This document shows positions 55,071 through 62,508 of a stretch of DNA of 64,000 bases, piece after piece (position 1 is the first letter of the stretch; the number at the start of each line of letters is the position of its first letter). The stretch is taken from assembly GCA_900107365.1 (NCBI GenBank), contig FNPS01000004.1, positions 186,001-250,000 of the forward strand, read 5' to 3'. A program made the position numbers and the translations under genes. The notes beneath the pieces are model-generated. The model saw only the letters and a list, made by a program, of their open reading frames with translations. It was not told the DNA's origin and did not search any database. This DNA is from Flavobacterium aquidurense (lineage in GTDB: Bacteria > Bacteroidota > Bacteroidia > Flavobacteriales > Flavobacteriaceae).

Positions 55071-56165
55071 TTAAAAATTAGTATTTACTTTTTTAGAACG
55101 ATCTGCAATGTGTGAGATAAGCCATATTGTTTGCCCATCTTTTACAAAGTATATTTTTTTTGTCTCTAAGTTTGGAATGCTTTCCAGACAGCTAACAAGT
55201 ATATTATTTGCCGAAATAAGGTATTTCTGGTCATACGTGCTTAAAACCCGGGCCGCTTCTTTATTTGTTTTAGCAAGAGTTGTAAACTTGATGAAATTAT
55301 TTTTTAAGATTGCATCGTAATTAAGAACATCTTCCATACTCAAAGAAACATAGTGCTCTTTAACGTTTTCATTATAATACAAGGTTGCAAATGCCCACAC
55401 AGCTCCACCTGATAAATAGATTTTATCTTTTTTTAATAAAAGAGGATTTTTGTCAAGCAAATCTTTGATTTTTTTACGCAGTACAGAGTTAAAATCAAAT
55501 GATTTTTCCTGATATACTGACATATCATTAACCTGATTTTGGTTGGCAACCGTTTTTTGTACAGCATCAGTAAGTGTCATGGTACCGAAGTCAAGCTCAA
55601 GAGGTATAAACGCTAATTTATCATCTTCAAGTTCATCGATGTATCCTCCTTTGGTAGTTTGAGCACCAATGTCAAGCAAGAAAGCGTTTGCATAATCTAC
55701 AGGCGGAATCGCACCTTTAACTAACGTTTTAGGCTCTTCGTTAACATTAAGGATATCAAGATTTTTGTTAGTTAAAGTAGTAATTTTATTTTTTAAAACA
55801 TCAATGTTGCGGGCAGATGAGAAGACCGGGGCAGCAACAATAAATATGTTTTGTTCAAGAAGCTTAAAATCTGTTTTTATTTTTTTCAATTGATTAGCAA
55901 CTGTAATGCTGGCTTTGTCAATGTCGTCCTGCGTAAGTTCACCGTTGGCAGTAATGTGGTCGGCAAAACTAAAGCGTTCCGTTGCGAAGTACAAAATATC
56001 GTAATCCGCTTTCCTGATATTATTGACATCCAGGACTGAAACTTTTATAGCTCTTCGTCCAATTTCAATTCCGGCATAAAGACTTTTTTGAGCAAAGGAG
56101 TTGATTGAAAAAAATAAATTAAAAAGAATAAAAAATAAAATTTGGGATTTGTTTTTTTTAAGCAT
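55071..56165 (-). CDS. Exported Ppx/GppA-like (ASKHA) protein
   Basis: A 364-residue protein with a signal peptide (ILFFILFNLFFSINSFAQ), then the two phosphate-binding loops of the exopolyphosphatase/GppA ASKHA fold: AGIEIGRRAIKVSVLD (residues about 31-46) and ANAFLLDIGAQTTKGGYID (about 158-176), and the C-terminal adenosine motif KIYLSGGAVWAFATLYY. Cytosolic Ppx/GppA proteins lack export signals, so a periplasmic version is unusual. Catalytic acidic residues cannot be confirmed by eye. The gene is monocistronic. Confidence 0.72.
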   Translation of the reverse strand: MLKKNKSQILFFILFNLFFSINSFAQKSLYAGIEIGRRAIKVSVLDVNNIRKADYDILYFATERFSFADHITANGELTQDDIDKASITVANQLKKIKTDFKLLEQNIFIVAAPVFSSARNIDVLKNKITTLTNKNLDILNVNEEPKTLVKGAIPPVDYANAFLLDIGAQTTKGGYIDELEDDKLAFIPLELDFGTMTLTDAVQKTVANQNQVNDMSVYQEKSFDFNSVLRKKIKDLLDKNPLLLKKDKIYLSGGAVWAFATLYYNENVKEHYVSLSMEDVLNYDAILKNNFIKFTTLAKTNKEAARVLSTYDQKYLISANNILVSCLESIPNLETKKIYFVKDGQTIWLISHIADRSKKVNTNF

Positions 56166-57025
56166 TGTGTTTAATTGTAGTTATGGTATTATTTATTTTT
56201 AAGTAAAGCCTTGGAAAAGTAGTTGGTTAACAGGTCTTAAATACTGCGAAATAGTATTAAAAATTTGACTGCAAATTTATAAAATCATTTACGAATACAA
56301 ACCTACTTCTTAAGAAAACATATTATTTAATTGTTAAGGTGTCTTCTGAAATTGATGATTTGGCTTTTGTATTTCTAATCCGTTGAAAAAGAATAGGAAA
56401 AGTTGATGATTTAATAAGTTGTGAGTATTTACAGCTTATACTTTTTTAAAAATTATGGCGTAAAACAGCAAAATAGTATTGATTTCGTATGTTTTTTTAT
56501 TCAATTAAGAATGTAAATCACTTTAAAACTGCCTTGCTATGTATGTTTTTGTACCATGCGAAAGGAGATTGTGGATGAAATTTTTTTTTCGTCGTTAGAA
56601 GAGGAAAAATAGTAGTCTTTTGCAAAAAATTACTTTTCCAAGCATCTCCTATTTTTATATCTCACTAATGTTAAAGTTTTGGGAATGTGGTTTTACGTAA
56701 GAATATTTAACTATTTTTAATGATATTTGTAAGTGAAGGTGTTATTTTATTGTGATAAATCCATTGAAGGATGGTATGTCTTGAAGTAAATCGAGTCATA
56801 TTACAAATTTAATTGGAGGTATGTAGTCTTTAAAAAAGAGGGGTTTAAAAGATTTAATCATTTACTCTTATTGCATGAGTAAACTAAAATTATGCGTCAT
56901 AAAAGCAGTGTCAGTTCGATATATTATAGCTATTAAAATATATAAAAAATTCTTGCGCAAGGATAGACATAAAACCAAATGTCTTTAAATGATTGGTTAT
57001 TAACAAAACCTTAAAACCTTAAATC
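56166..57025. other. Gene-free AT-rich region
   Basis: I see no ORF, hairpin or repeat of note in the first 700 bp. The last about 100 bp serve as leader for the peptide gene at 57026, ending in TTAAAACCTTAAATC before the ATG. Confidence 0.5.
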
Positions 57026-57181
57026 ATGTTAAAAAACATTCTAAAATTAGAAGGAATTGAAGAATTAACTACAAAAGAGCAAAAAAACACAAATGGCGGG
57101 TACGTACCTAAATTACCAAAATGCAAACGCGAATGTACGGTAGTTGTAGACGGTTATGAAACCGGAGAATGTATGTGTTAA
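57026..57181 (+). CDS. Cys-rich double-glycine-leader peptide (bacteriocin-like precursor)
   Basis: A 51-residue peptide. Residues 1-25 are a double-glycine leader: LKNILKLEGIEELTTKEQKN followed by TNGG, which matches Bacteroidota bacteriocin-type leaders (LEG...LS/T..EQK.I.GG). The predicted core, residues 26-51, has four Cys (33, 37, 49 and 51) and ends CMC; Cys spacing suggests two disulfides or thioether rings. No maturase, immunity gene or C39-peptidase transporter is nearby in this window. A REP hairpin 114 bp downstream (57295-57323, then TTTTTT) can terminate it. Confidence 0.72.
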   Translation: MLKNILKLEGIEELTTKEQKNTNGGYVPKLPKCKRECTVVVDGYETGECMC

Positions 57182-57294
57182 GATTGTTAATTATCGAACT
57201 AAATTATGAAATTAATAGAAAATCATAATCATGTAAATTAACAGTTGATGCTTTTTAATACTTTTATACTCTATAAAGAGTTCTCATGAAAAGG

Positions 57295-57329
57295 TGCGCA
57301 AATGTCTATATGAACTTTGCGCATTTTTT
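57295..57329 (+). terminator. REP hairpin R1, likely terminator of the peptide gene
   Basis: TGCGCAAA (57295-57302) and TTTGCGCA (57316-57323) form a stem followed by TTTTTTG. It is the first of five related hairpins in 57.3-61.1 kb. Confidence 0.7.
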
Positions 57330-57471
57330 GTTTCTGAGAAATTATAAACCTTAGCCCTAAAAGAATAATTTTTAATTTGTTTTATAGATGATATAAAGAG
57401 CTGAAGAAAATAAGTAATTAGATTTGAGAATTAATAGATTTGAACTAACATGCTTTTGATAAATCATTATT

Positions 57472-58167
57472 CTATTTATACTTACTCAAATCTAGATTCA
57501 GAATAGTACCTACTCTGCTAAACTCTTCATTAATCTTTGCATTCAGGATTAGTTGTTCCTTTTTTACTGGATGATTGAAAATTAATTGATGTGCATGAAG
57601 CATCATTCCTTTCAGTTCATAATTCTCCAGCCATAATTTATTTTGTTTGTTACAACCATGTGGACGACTTCCTAAAATGGGATGAAAAATATGTTTGAAA
57701 TGTTTTCGCAATTGATGCATACGTCCTGTTTCAGGAATCGCTTCTACCAAACAGTAACGTGATGTTGGTTGATTATTAAATTCTAATTCAACTTCGGCAT
57801 TTTGTAAACGATGAAAGTATGTAATTGCATTTTGTTTAATATCATCATCATTGGTTAGATCATAATCAATCGTGAGTTCTTCGGGTGACCAACCACGTAA
57901 AATGGCTAAATATTTTTTTTCGACTTCGCGTGTGGCAAAAAGATCATTCATAATTTTCAAAATCTCTTTATCCAACGCAAATAATAATACTCCCGATGTT
58001 TTACGATCTAAGCGATGAACAGGATAAACATGTTGCCCTATTTGATTTCTCAATTCCTGAATAGCATAAACTTTTGCATCGCGTGCGTAAAATGATTTGT
58101 GTACTAACAATCCACTTGGTTTGTTGATTGCTACAATATATTCGTCTTGATAAAGAATTTCTAACAT
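57472..58167 (-). CDS. RluA/TruC-family pseudouridine synthase
   Basis: A 231-residue enzyme. The catalytic motif HRLDRKTSG, with the reactive Asp, is at about residues 49-57, and VAINKPSGLLVHKS precedes it. The C-terminus has GRMHQLRKHF and MMLHAHQLIFNHP. Length and motifs fit TruC (tRNA U65) or related RluA-type enzymes, and the exact RNA target is not certain. It is monocistronic; the REP hairpin R1 lies downstream. Confidence 0.85.
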   Translation of the reverse strand: MLEILYQDEYIVAINKPSGLLVHKSFYARDAKVYAIQELRNQIGQHVYPVHRLDRKTSGVLLFALDKEILKIMNDLFATREVEKKYLAILRGWSPEELTIDYDLTNDDDIKQNAITYFHRLQNAEVELEFNNQPTSRYCLVEAIPETGRMHQLRKHFKHIFHPILGSRPHGCNKQNKLWLENYELKGMMLHAHQLIFNHPVKKEQLILNAKINEEFSRVGTILNLDLSKYK

Positions 58168-58357
58168 TTGGCAAAAATAAAAGAGATTTAGGTTAAAATC
58201 ACTTTTATGACTTATTTATTTCTACGCTTGTCTACAAAGCGGAGCTTCTTAAATTAATTATAAGACTGCTAAAAATTTTCCAACTTTACGATTAGTTCTT
58301 TAATATTGTTTTGGACGACTTTTTAGAAACAGGAAAAACATTCTAAAAATTTAGTTT

Positions 58358-58445
58358 AAAGTCGGAGACTTTGACAGGTTTCCTTTTTCAATTATATTTG
58401 TTTAAAACTGTGCAAAATCAGTCCCGAAGATTTCGGTATTGCACA
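58358..58445 (+). repeat. REP doublet R2
   Basis: AAAGTCGGAGACTTT (58358-58372) followed by a TGTGCAA/TTGCACA hairpin (58409-58445) with inner CCGAAGATTTCGG. It lies in the 416-bp gap before the DJ-1/PfpI gene; I see no gene there. Confidence 0.75.
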
Positions 58446-58583
58446 GCGTTAATAAGCAACACTAAGGAGAGTCGGGGATATTTTTTTATTTGGAAAATTG
58501 TATTTAACCGAAAAATTATTCTTCTTTTCACCAACTTAACCAAGTTCCAGAACGTTAAAGATAATTTTAAAAGATACCAGACG

Positions 58584-59177
58584 ATGAATATAGCAGTTTT
58601 ACTATTTGACGACTTTGAAACCTTAGATGTTTATGGGCCAGTAGAAGTTTTTGGACGACTTGTAGACTTATACACTATTAAGTTTTATTCGTTAAATGGT
58701 GGCCAAATAAAAAACAGACATGGAGTTTCTGTGTTGACCGAGAAAATGGAAGACGTCAGCGACAATTTAGAAATATTTATAGTTCCTGGTGGCTTGGGTA
58801 CAAGAAAAGAAATTGAAAACAAATTACTCATAGACAAAATAAAAGAAATAGCAACAGTAAGCAAATTCGTGTTGACAGTTTGCACAGGAAGTGCGCTACT
58901 TGCAAGGACTGGACTTTTAGACAATAAAACAGCAACATCAAATAAACGAGCTTTTGCCTGGGTAATAACAAATGGGATAAATGTAAATTGGAACAAAAAA
59001 GCACGTTGGACAATTGACGATAAATATTATACATCATCTGGTGTAAGTGCAGGAATAGACATGGCATTGGGTTTCATAAGTGACCGACACGGCATTGAAT
59101 TCGCAAGGCGAATTGCATTTGAAATAGAATATAACTGGACTGAAGACAAGGATAACGACACCTTTAAAATAGAATAA
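58584..59177 (+). CDS. DJ-1/PfpI family protein
   Basis: A 197-residue protein of the DJ-1/PfpI (ThiJ) family, GlxA-like branch. MNIAVLLFDDFETLDVYGP starts the fold, IFIVPGGLGTRKEI follows, and the nucleophile elbow is VLTVCTGSALLARTG with the reactive Cys. I use the ATG at 58584; a longer in-frame extension upstream is REP-derived DNA, not part of the gene. Members are glyoxalases, amidases or isonitrile hydratases. No close partner genes. Confidence 0.88.
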   Translation: MNIAVLLFDDFETLDVYGPVEVFGRLVDLYTIKFYSLNGGQIKNRHGVSVLTEKMEDVSDNLEIFIVPGGLGTRKEIENKLLIDKIKEIATVSKFVLTVCTGSALLARTGLLDNKTATSNKRAFAWVITNGINVNWNKKARWTIDDKYYTSSGVSAGIDMALGFISDRHGIEFARRIAFEIEYNWTEDKDNDTFKIE

Positions 59178-59228
59178 AAACTACCGCTAATTGATAGATT
59201 TTCGTTGCGTGTATATAATGATTGGCTA

Positions 59229-59310
59229 TTGCTGCAAATTGAAAAATTTGATAATCGAATTGTAAATGTATTCGATCCGAGTTCAATAACTCTTTATAAT
59301 TTATATTAGA
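59229..59310 (+). pseudogene. Remnant of a RAYT transposase C-terminus
   Basis: The frame reads LLQIEKFDNRIVNVFDPSS and then ITLYNLY before a stop, matching the last about 27 residues of the broken transposase at 60424-61023 (GLLEIEKVDNPIVNVLDP, then ITLYDLY). It is followed by the same REP doublet and tRNA-tail repeat. The rest of that copy is missing. Confidence 0.8.
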
Positions 59311-59319
59311 TTTAGTTTT

Positions 59320-59398
59320 AAAGTCGGAGACTTTGAGAAGTTTTCGTTTTTCAATTACATTTGTTTGAAATGGCGCAAATGTCTCTTAGACTTTGCGC
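59320..59398 (+). repeat. REP doublet R3
   Basis: AAAGTCGGAGACTTT (59320-59334) and a GCGCAAA/TTTGCGC hairpin (59373-59398). Nearly the same string follows the complete RAYT pseudogene at 61034-61122. Confidence 0.8.
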
Positions 59399-59426
59399 AA
59401 TTTTGTTTAAACAAAGTGGTGTAAAA

Positions 59427-59485
59427 CAAAAAAAGCTTCAGATTTCTCTGAAGTTTTGTCTTAGTAGCGGGAAGCATTCAAATAT
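59427..59485 (-). repeat. tRNA-fMet tail repeat, copy 1
   Basis: Matches the terminator and last nucleotides of tRNA-fMet (AGCTTCAGATTTCTCTGAAG ... TTAGTAGCGGGAA) and then GCATTCAAATATCTAACC. The position corresponding to the CCA end reads CTA. It lies in the gap 59178-59590, together with the RAYT remnant and the REP doublet, and can terminate the HD gene. Confidence 0.8.
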
Positions 59486-59590
59486 CTAACCAAATAATTG
59501 AAGGTTTTTACGAAATAATTTTAATTTGTAAACTTTAAAAACATCAAGTTTGAAAGTAATTAAGAAGATTTATTAATTATTTTTATGAAA

Positions 59591-60169
59591 TTAATTGTTT
59601 GATGTACTCAGGAAATTATAATAATTTTTAATTTTAATTTCAAGGCGTTCGGCTAAATATTTATTTCCGTCTTTTAATTCTTTAAGAATCATTTTAGCTT
59701 CTTCAATATACTTCAATTTCTTTTCGTCATTCCAGTAGTATGGTGGTTCATACAAATTTGTAATTCGGTCTGCCAATTTAACGGCCCAAATTTCAACAGG
59801 CTGTTCTTTAATTCTTTTTAAACTATCTATCATTTTTTCAGTCTGTCCCTCAATTTTATCATTTTTAGTGAGCGCAAGTACGCCGCATGCCACTTCATGA
59901 CCAAAAAGGTTATTTACACTTTCATAAGTCAATGTTGTATCCTCAATAATATCATGAAGGATTGCACATTTTATAGCTAAATCTGAATTGATATTTTCTG
60001 TTGATTGGATAGCGTTAAAAATTTCAAAGACAACACTTCCAATATGATTTATGTATTCCACTTTTTCACCGTCATTATGACCTCCATATTTTTGCCCATC
60101 ATGTAATTTTGAAGCCAATTGCCAAATTTTTTGAATTTCATCTATTGACCATTCTCTATTTTGTTCCAT
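59591..60169 (-). CDS. HD-domain hydrolase (RelA/SpoT-hydrolase-like)
   Basis: A 192-residue HD-domain protein. The metal-binding pair is in CAILHDIIEDTTLTYE (H-D ... E-D), the second His in the YGGHNDGEKVEYINHIGSV region, and VKLADRITNLYEP supplies the late Asp. This arrangement resembles small (p)ppGpp hydrolases such as MESH1 and other phosphohydrolases; the substrate is not proven. It is the only intact gene between tRNA-tail repeats at 59427 and about 60214. Its terminator is provided by the tail repeat. Confidence 0.8.
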   Translation of the reverse strand: MEQNREWSIDEIQKIWQLASKLHDGQKYGGHNDGEKVEYINHIGSVVFEIFNAIQSTENINSDLAIKCAILHDIIEDTTLTYESVNNLFGHEVACGVLALTKNDKIEGQTEKMIDSLKRIKEQPVEIWAVKLADRITNLYEPPYYWNDEKKLKYIEEAKMILKELKDGNKYLAERLEIKIKNYYNFLSTSNN

Positions 60170-60213
60170 TTGTATTAACTGCTTAAATTCGCTTATAAGG
60201 TTTAATTTTTACA

Positions 60214-60275
60214 AAAGTAAATATAAACAAAAAAAGCCCCCGCTCTCCGAAGTTTTCCCAGCTCTCCGAAGTCTT
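60214..60275. repeat. Diverged tRNA-tail-like repeat
   Basis: GTAAATATAAACAAAAAAAGC and then CTCTCCGAAGTTTTCC resemble the tRNA-fMet downstream region (GTAAATATAAACGAAAAAAGC, then CTCTGAAGCTTTG). CTCTCCGAAGT occurs twice. It is a degenerate copy of the tail, weaker than the other two. Confidence 0.45.
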
Positions 60276-60287
60276 CTTATGAAAAGC

Positions 60288-60365
60288 TGCGCAAATGTCT
60301 CTGACTTTGCCAATTTTTTTTCACGTCTAAGAAATTGTAAACCTGCTAAAAGTCTCCCGACTTTT
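60288..60365 (+). repeat. REP doublet R4, inverted order
   Basis: TGCGCAAA ... TTTGC (60288-60310, degenerate) followed by AAAAGTCTCCCGACTTTT (60348-60365). Compared with the doublet after the RAYT gene the order is reversed, so the two doublets flank the RAYT gene as an inverted pair. Confidence 0.75.
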
Positions 60366-60423
60366 TACGAATACTTCTGAGAATAAATTAAGTAAGAAAA
60401 ATCATTACTTTTGAAAGAAAATT

Positions 60424-61023
60424 ATGAAAGAAGGATATGTAATTCGGGATCAAAATCTGCCACATTTTATCACACCAACAGTTATAGACTGGATTGATAT
60501 TTTTACACGTCAAACTTAAAGAGATATTGTAATTGAATGTTTCGATTATTGCATTAAAAACAAGGGAATGATTTTGTATGGTTATGTGATTATGAGTAAT
60601 CATATTCATTTAATTGTTCAGTCTGAAGATGGAAAATTATCTGACTTAATCAGGTATTTTAAAAAGTTTATTGCAAAAAACATTTTAGATAAAATTAAAA
60701 ACAGTCCTGAAAGTAGAAGAGAATGGATGTTAGAACGTTTTAAATTAGCAGCTGAAAAACATAAAAGAAATAAAGAATATCAATTCTGGCAATATGGAAA
60801 TCACGCAGAAGAAATTTATTCAACAGCATTTATGTGGTCTAAACTGCATTACATACATTTAAATCCTGTCAGAGCAGGATTAGTAGCTAAAGCTTCGGAG
60901 TATATTTATTCTAGTGCCAGCAATGATGTTAATGATTCAGGATTGTTAGAAATTGAAAAGGTTGATAACCCTATAGTAAACGTATTAGATCCGAGGTCAA
61001 TAACACTTTATGATTTATATTGA
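60424..61023 (+). pseudogene. REP-associated tyrosine transposase (RAYT, Y1 family), broken by one stop
   Basis: The frame from ATG 60424 reads MKEGYVIRDQNLPHFIT and is interrupted by a TAA at 60517-60519 (codon 32). It continues with VIECFDYC, the HUH-type motif MSNHIHLIVQ, and ends VNVLDPRSITLYDLY. The downstream part alone (from ATG 60568) is 151 residues and lacks the N-terminus, so it is unlikely to be active. It belongs to the Y1_Tnp family, single-strand transposases linked to REP elements. The catalytic Tyr helix near YSTAFMWSKLHYIHLNPVRAG is present. Confidence 0.85.
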
Positions 61024-61033
61024 ATTTAGTTGT

Positions 61034-61122
61034 AAAGTCTGAGACTTTGAGAGGTTTTCGTTTTTCAATTACATTTGTTTGAAATGGCGCAAAGTCAGTC
61101 CCGAAGGCTTTCGGGATTGCGC
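61034..61122 (+). repeat. REP doublet R5
   Basis: AAAGTCTGAGACTTT (61034-61048) and a GCGCAA/TTGCGC hairpin (61087-61122) with inner CCCGAAGGCTTTCGGG, directly after the RAYT stop. Confidence 0.85.
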
Positions 61123-61162
61123 AGCGTGAGTGCCGAATAGATCCGACGAATACAATTACAAC

Positions 61163-61225
61163 AAAAAAGCTCCAGATTTCTCTGAAGCTTTGTCTTAGTA
61201 GCGGGAAGCGTTCAAATATCTAACC
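61163..61225 (-). repeat. tRNA-fMet tail repeat, copy 2
   Basis: AAAAAAGCTCCAGATTTCTC through GTAGCGGGAA, identical over about 45 nt to 62284-62328 except one base at the CCA position, then GCGTTCAAATATCTAACC as in copy 1. It is in the gap 61024-61310 and can terminate the gene at 61311. Confidence 0.85.
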
Positions 61226-61310
61226 AGTTAGTAAATGATTTTTATAAAATTGTTTCCTGATTTGTTTGCTAATCTTAATTCTCTTTGAGAAGGTAATTTT
61301 TTGCTAATTT

Positions 61311-62075
61311 TTAAACCATCAGTTCTTTATATTTACCACTTTCAAGATAATCCATTACTTTTAGAAAATTCTCGTAGTATGGAACTAAATATAAATTATC
61401 ATTTTCCCCTTCCTGAATGGCATCATAAATTCTGGATTTATACATTTTGGTAAATTCATCATATTTTTTATTATTGCGACATAATTTCATTATTATAATA
61501 GCTTTAAAAAAAGGTGCCTTGAAAAAATAGTCATTCCAATCCATCCAGTCATATTTTTCTAATATTTTATCGTTTATATCTTGTATTGTAAGAAACTCAT
61601 CGAAAAAAGGAAGATGATAATGTTCAATATAAACATTCATATTGTTTATTGCTTTTAAAATATTCTCATCTAGGATCTGGCCGTTTTCGTACGCAATTTC
61701 ATGAGTTAACTCATCAGGAGAGTTAATATTTGGTATCATTTCATTGGTTAGTGTTTGCTGGCAGTAGAAAATAAAATTCCATGAATGACTGAAACTTTCA
61801 GATGCATAAGGGTCGGGCAGAATACTATTTAAAATTTTTTCCACCGATTTAAAGCTTATATATGACCTCATACCATCTTCTTTAGACATTGTAATAGGGT
61901 CATATAATCGATAGTCATAACCAAAGCCATAAGTTAAGACGTCATATTTATCTTTTGTTTCTCTGTAGAAGGTACCTGTGTTACATTCCATCATATAATC
62001 TAAATGCCGAAAGCCTAATTTTTTAAGATTAATATGCTTTACGATTAGATCATCGATCTTTTTAAGTTTTTCCAT
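61311..62075 (-). CDS. Hypothetical protein
   Basis: A 254-residue soluble protein that I do not recognise. It is rich in Tyr/Asp/Asn; recognisable stretches are MEKLKKIDDLIVKHINLKKL, FRHLDYMMECNTGTFYRE and FDEFLTIQDINDKILEKYD. No signal peptide or metal motif. It is the only gene between the tRNA-tail repeat at 61163 and the tRNA itself. AT-rich, like cargo genes elsewhere in this stretch. Confidence 0.55.
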   Translation of the reverse strand: MEKLKKIDDLIVKHINLKKLGFRHLDYMMECNTGTFYRETKDKYDVLTYGFGYDYRLYDPITMSKEDGMRSYISFKSVEKILNSILPDPYASESFSHSWNFIFYCQQTLTNEMIPNINSPDELTHEIAYENGQILDENILKAINNMNVYIEHYHLPFFDEFLTIQDINDKILEKYDWMDWNDYFFKAPFFKAIIIMKLCRNNKKYDEFTKMYKSRIYDAIQEGENDNLYLVPYYENFLKVMDYLESGKYKELMV

Positions 62076-62283
62076 TTTTATATCTTATCAAATAAATTAG
62101 ATTTTTAATTCTATTCTTATATTTTCAACCACAAATAAAATCTATTTACAAACCCACTGTCTCTAATTTTGCACCTTTAATTTTAACTATTTAATATTGA
62201 TTTTTAAATTTATTAATGAAAATGGTAATAACGTAGGTTTGCAATCTCTGCAAATAAAAAGAATTTAAGAGTAAATATAAACG

Positions 62284-62316
62284 AAAAAAGCTCCAGATTT
62301 CTCTGAAGCTTTGTCT
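62284..62316 (-). terminator. Terminator of tRNA-fMet
   Basis: Minus strand AGCTTCAG ... CTGGAGCT (one mismatch) then TTTTTT, immediately after the tRNA. Two near-identical copies exist at 59427 and 61163. The remaining gap 62076-62283 holds only AT-rich DNA. Confidence 0.8.
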
Positions 62317-62392
62317 TGGTAGCGGGAACAGGACTCGAACCTGTGACCTTCGGGTTATGAGCCCGACGAGCTGCCTACTGCTCTATCCCGCG
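62317..62392 (-). tRNA. Initiator tRNA-fMet (CAT)
   Basis: On the minus strand it folds as a full cloverleaf of 76 nt with encoded CCA. The anticodon is CAT; the anticodon stem has three G-C pairs (CGGG CTCATAA CCCG) and the first acceptor pair is a C-T mismatch, both marks of initiator tRNAs. A hairpin AGCTTCAG/CTGGAGCT and T-run (62284-62311) follow as terminator. Its 3' portion is duplicated at 61163 and 59427. Confidence 0.93.
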
Positions 62393-62481
62393 ATGTTTCG
62401 GGTGCAAAGATACGCCGTTTTTTGAGAAATCCAACGAAAACTTTAAAAAATGTTTTATTTTCTGTATTGAGTTGATATGAC

Positions 62482-62489
62482 TACCTTTG
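62482..62489 (+). promoter_or_regulatory. Bacteroidota -7 box before era
   Basis: TACCTTTG, a full match to TAnnTTTG, lies 19 bp before the era start codon. A TTG at 62467 is only 12 nt upstream, so the -33 element is not clear. Confidence 0.6.
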
Positions 62490-62508
62490 CAAAATAAATA
62501 TTTCACAA

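Noticed and set aside
56166..57025. Small ORFs in the 860-bp gene-free stretch
   Set aside because: No frame shows sustained coding character or a leader before the peptide gene.
58371..58583. Longer N-terminus for the DJ-1/PfpI protein
   Set aside because: The extension is encoded by REP-derived DNA and the family begins at the ATG at 58584.
59427..61225. tRNA-tail repeats as additional tRNA genes
   Set aside because: Only the 3' acceptor strand and terminator are preserved; the CCA position is mutated and no cloverleaf can form.
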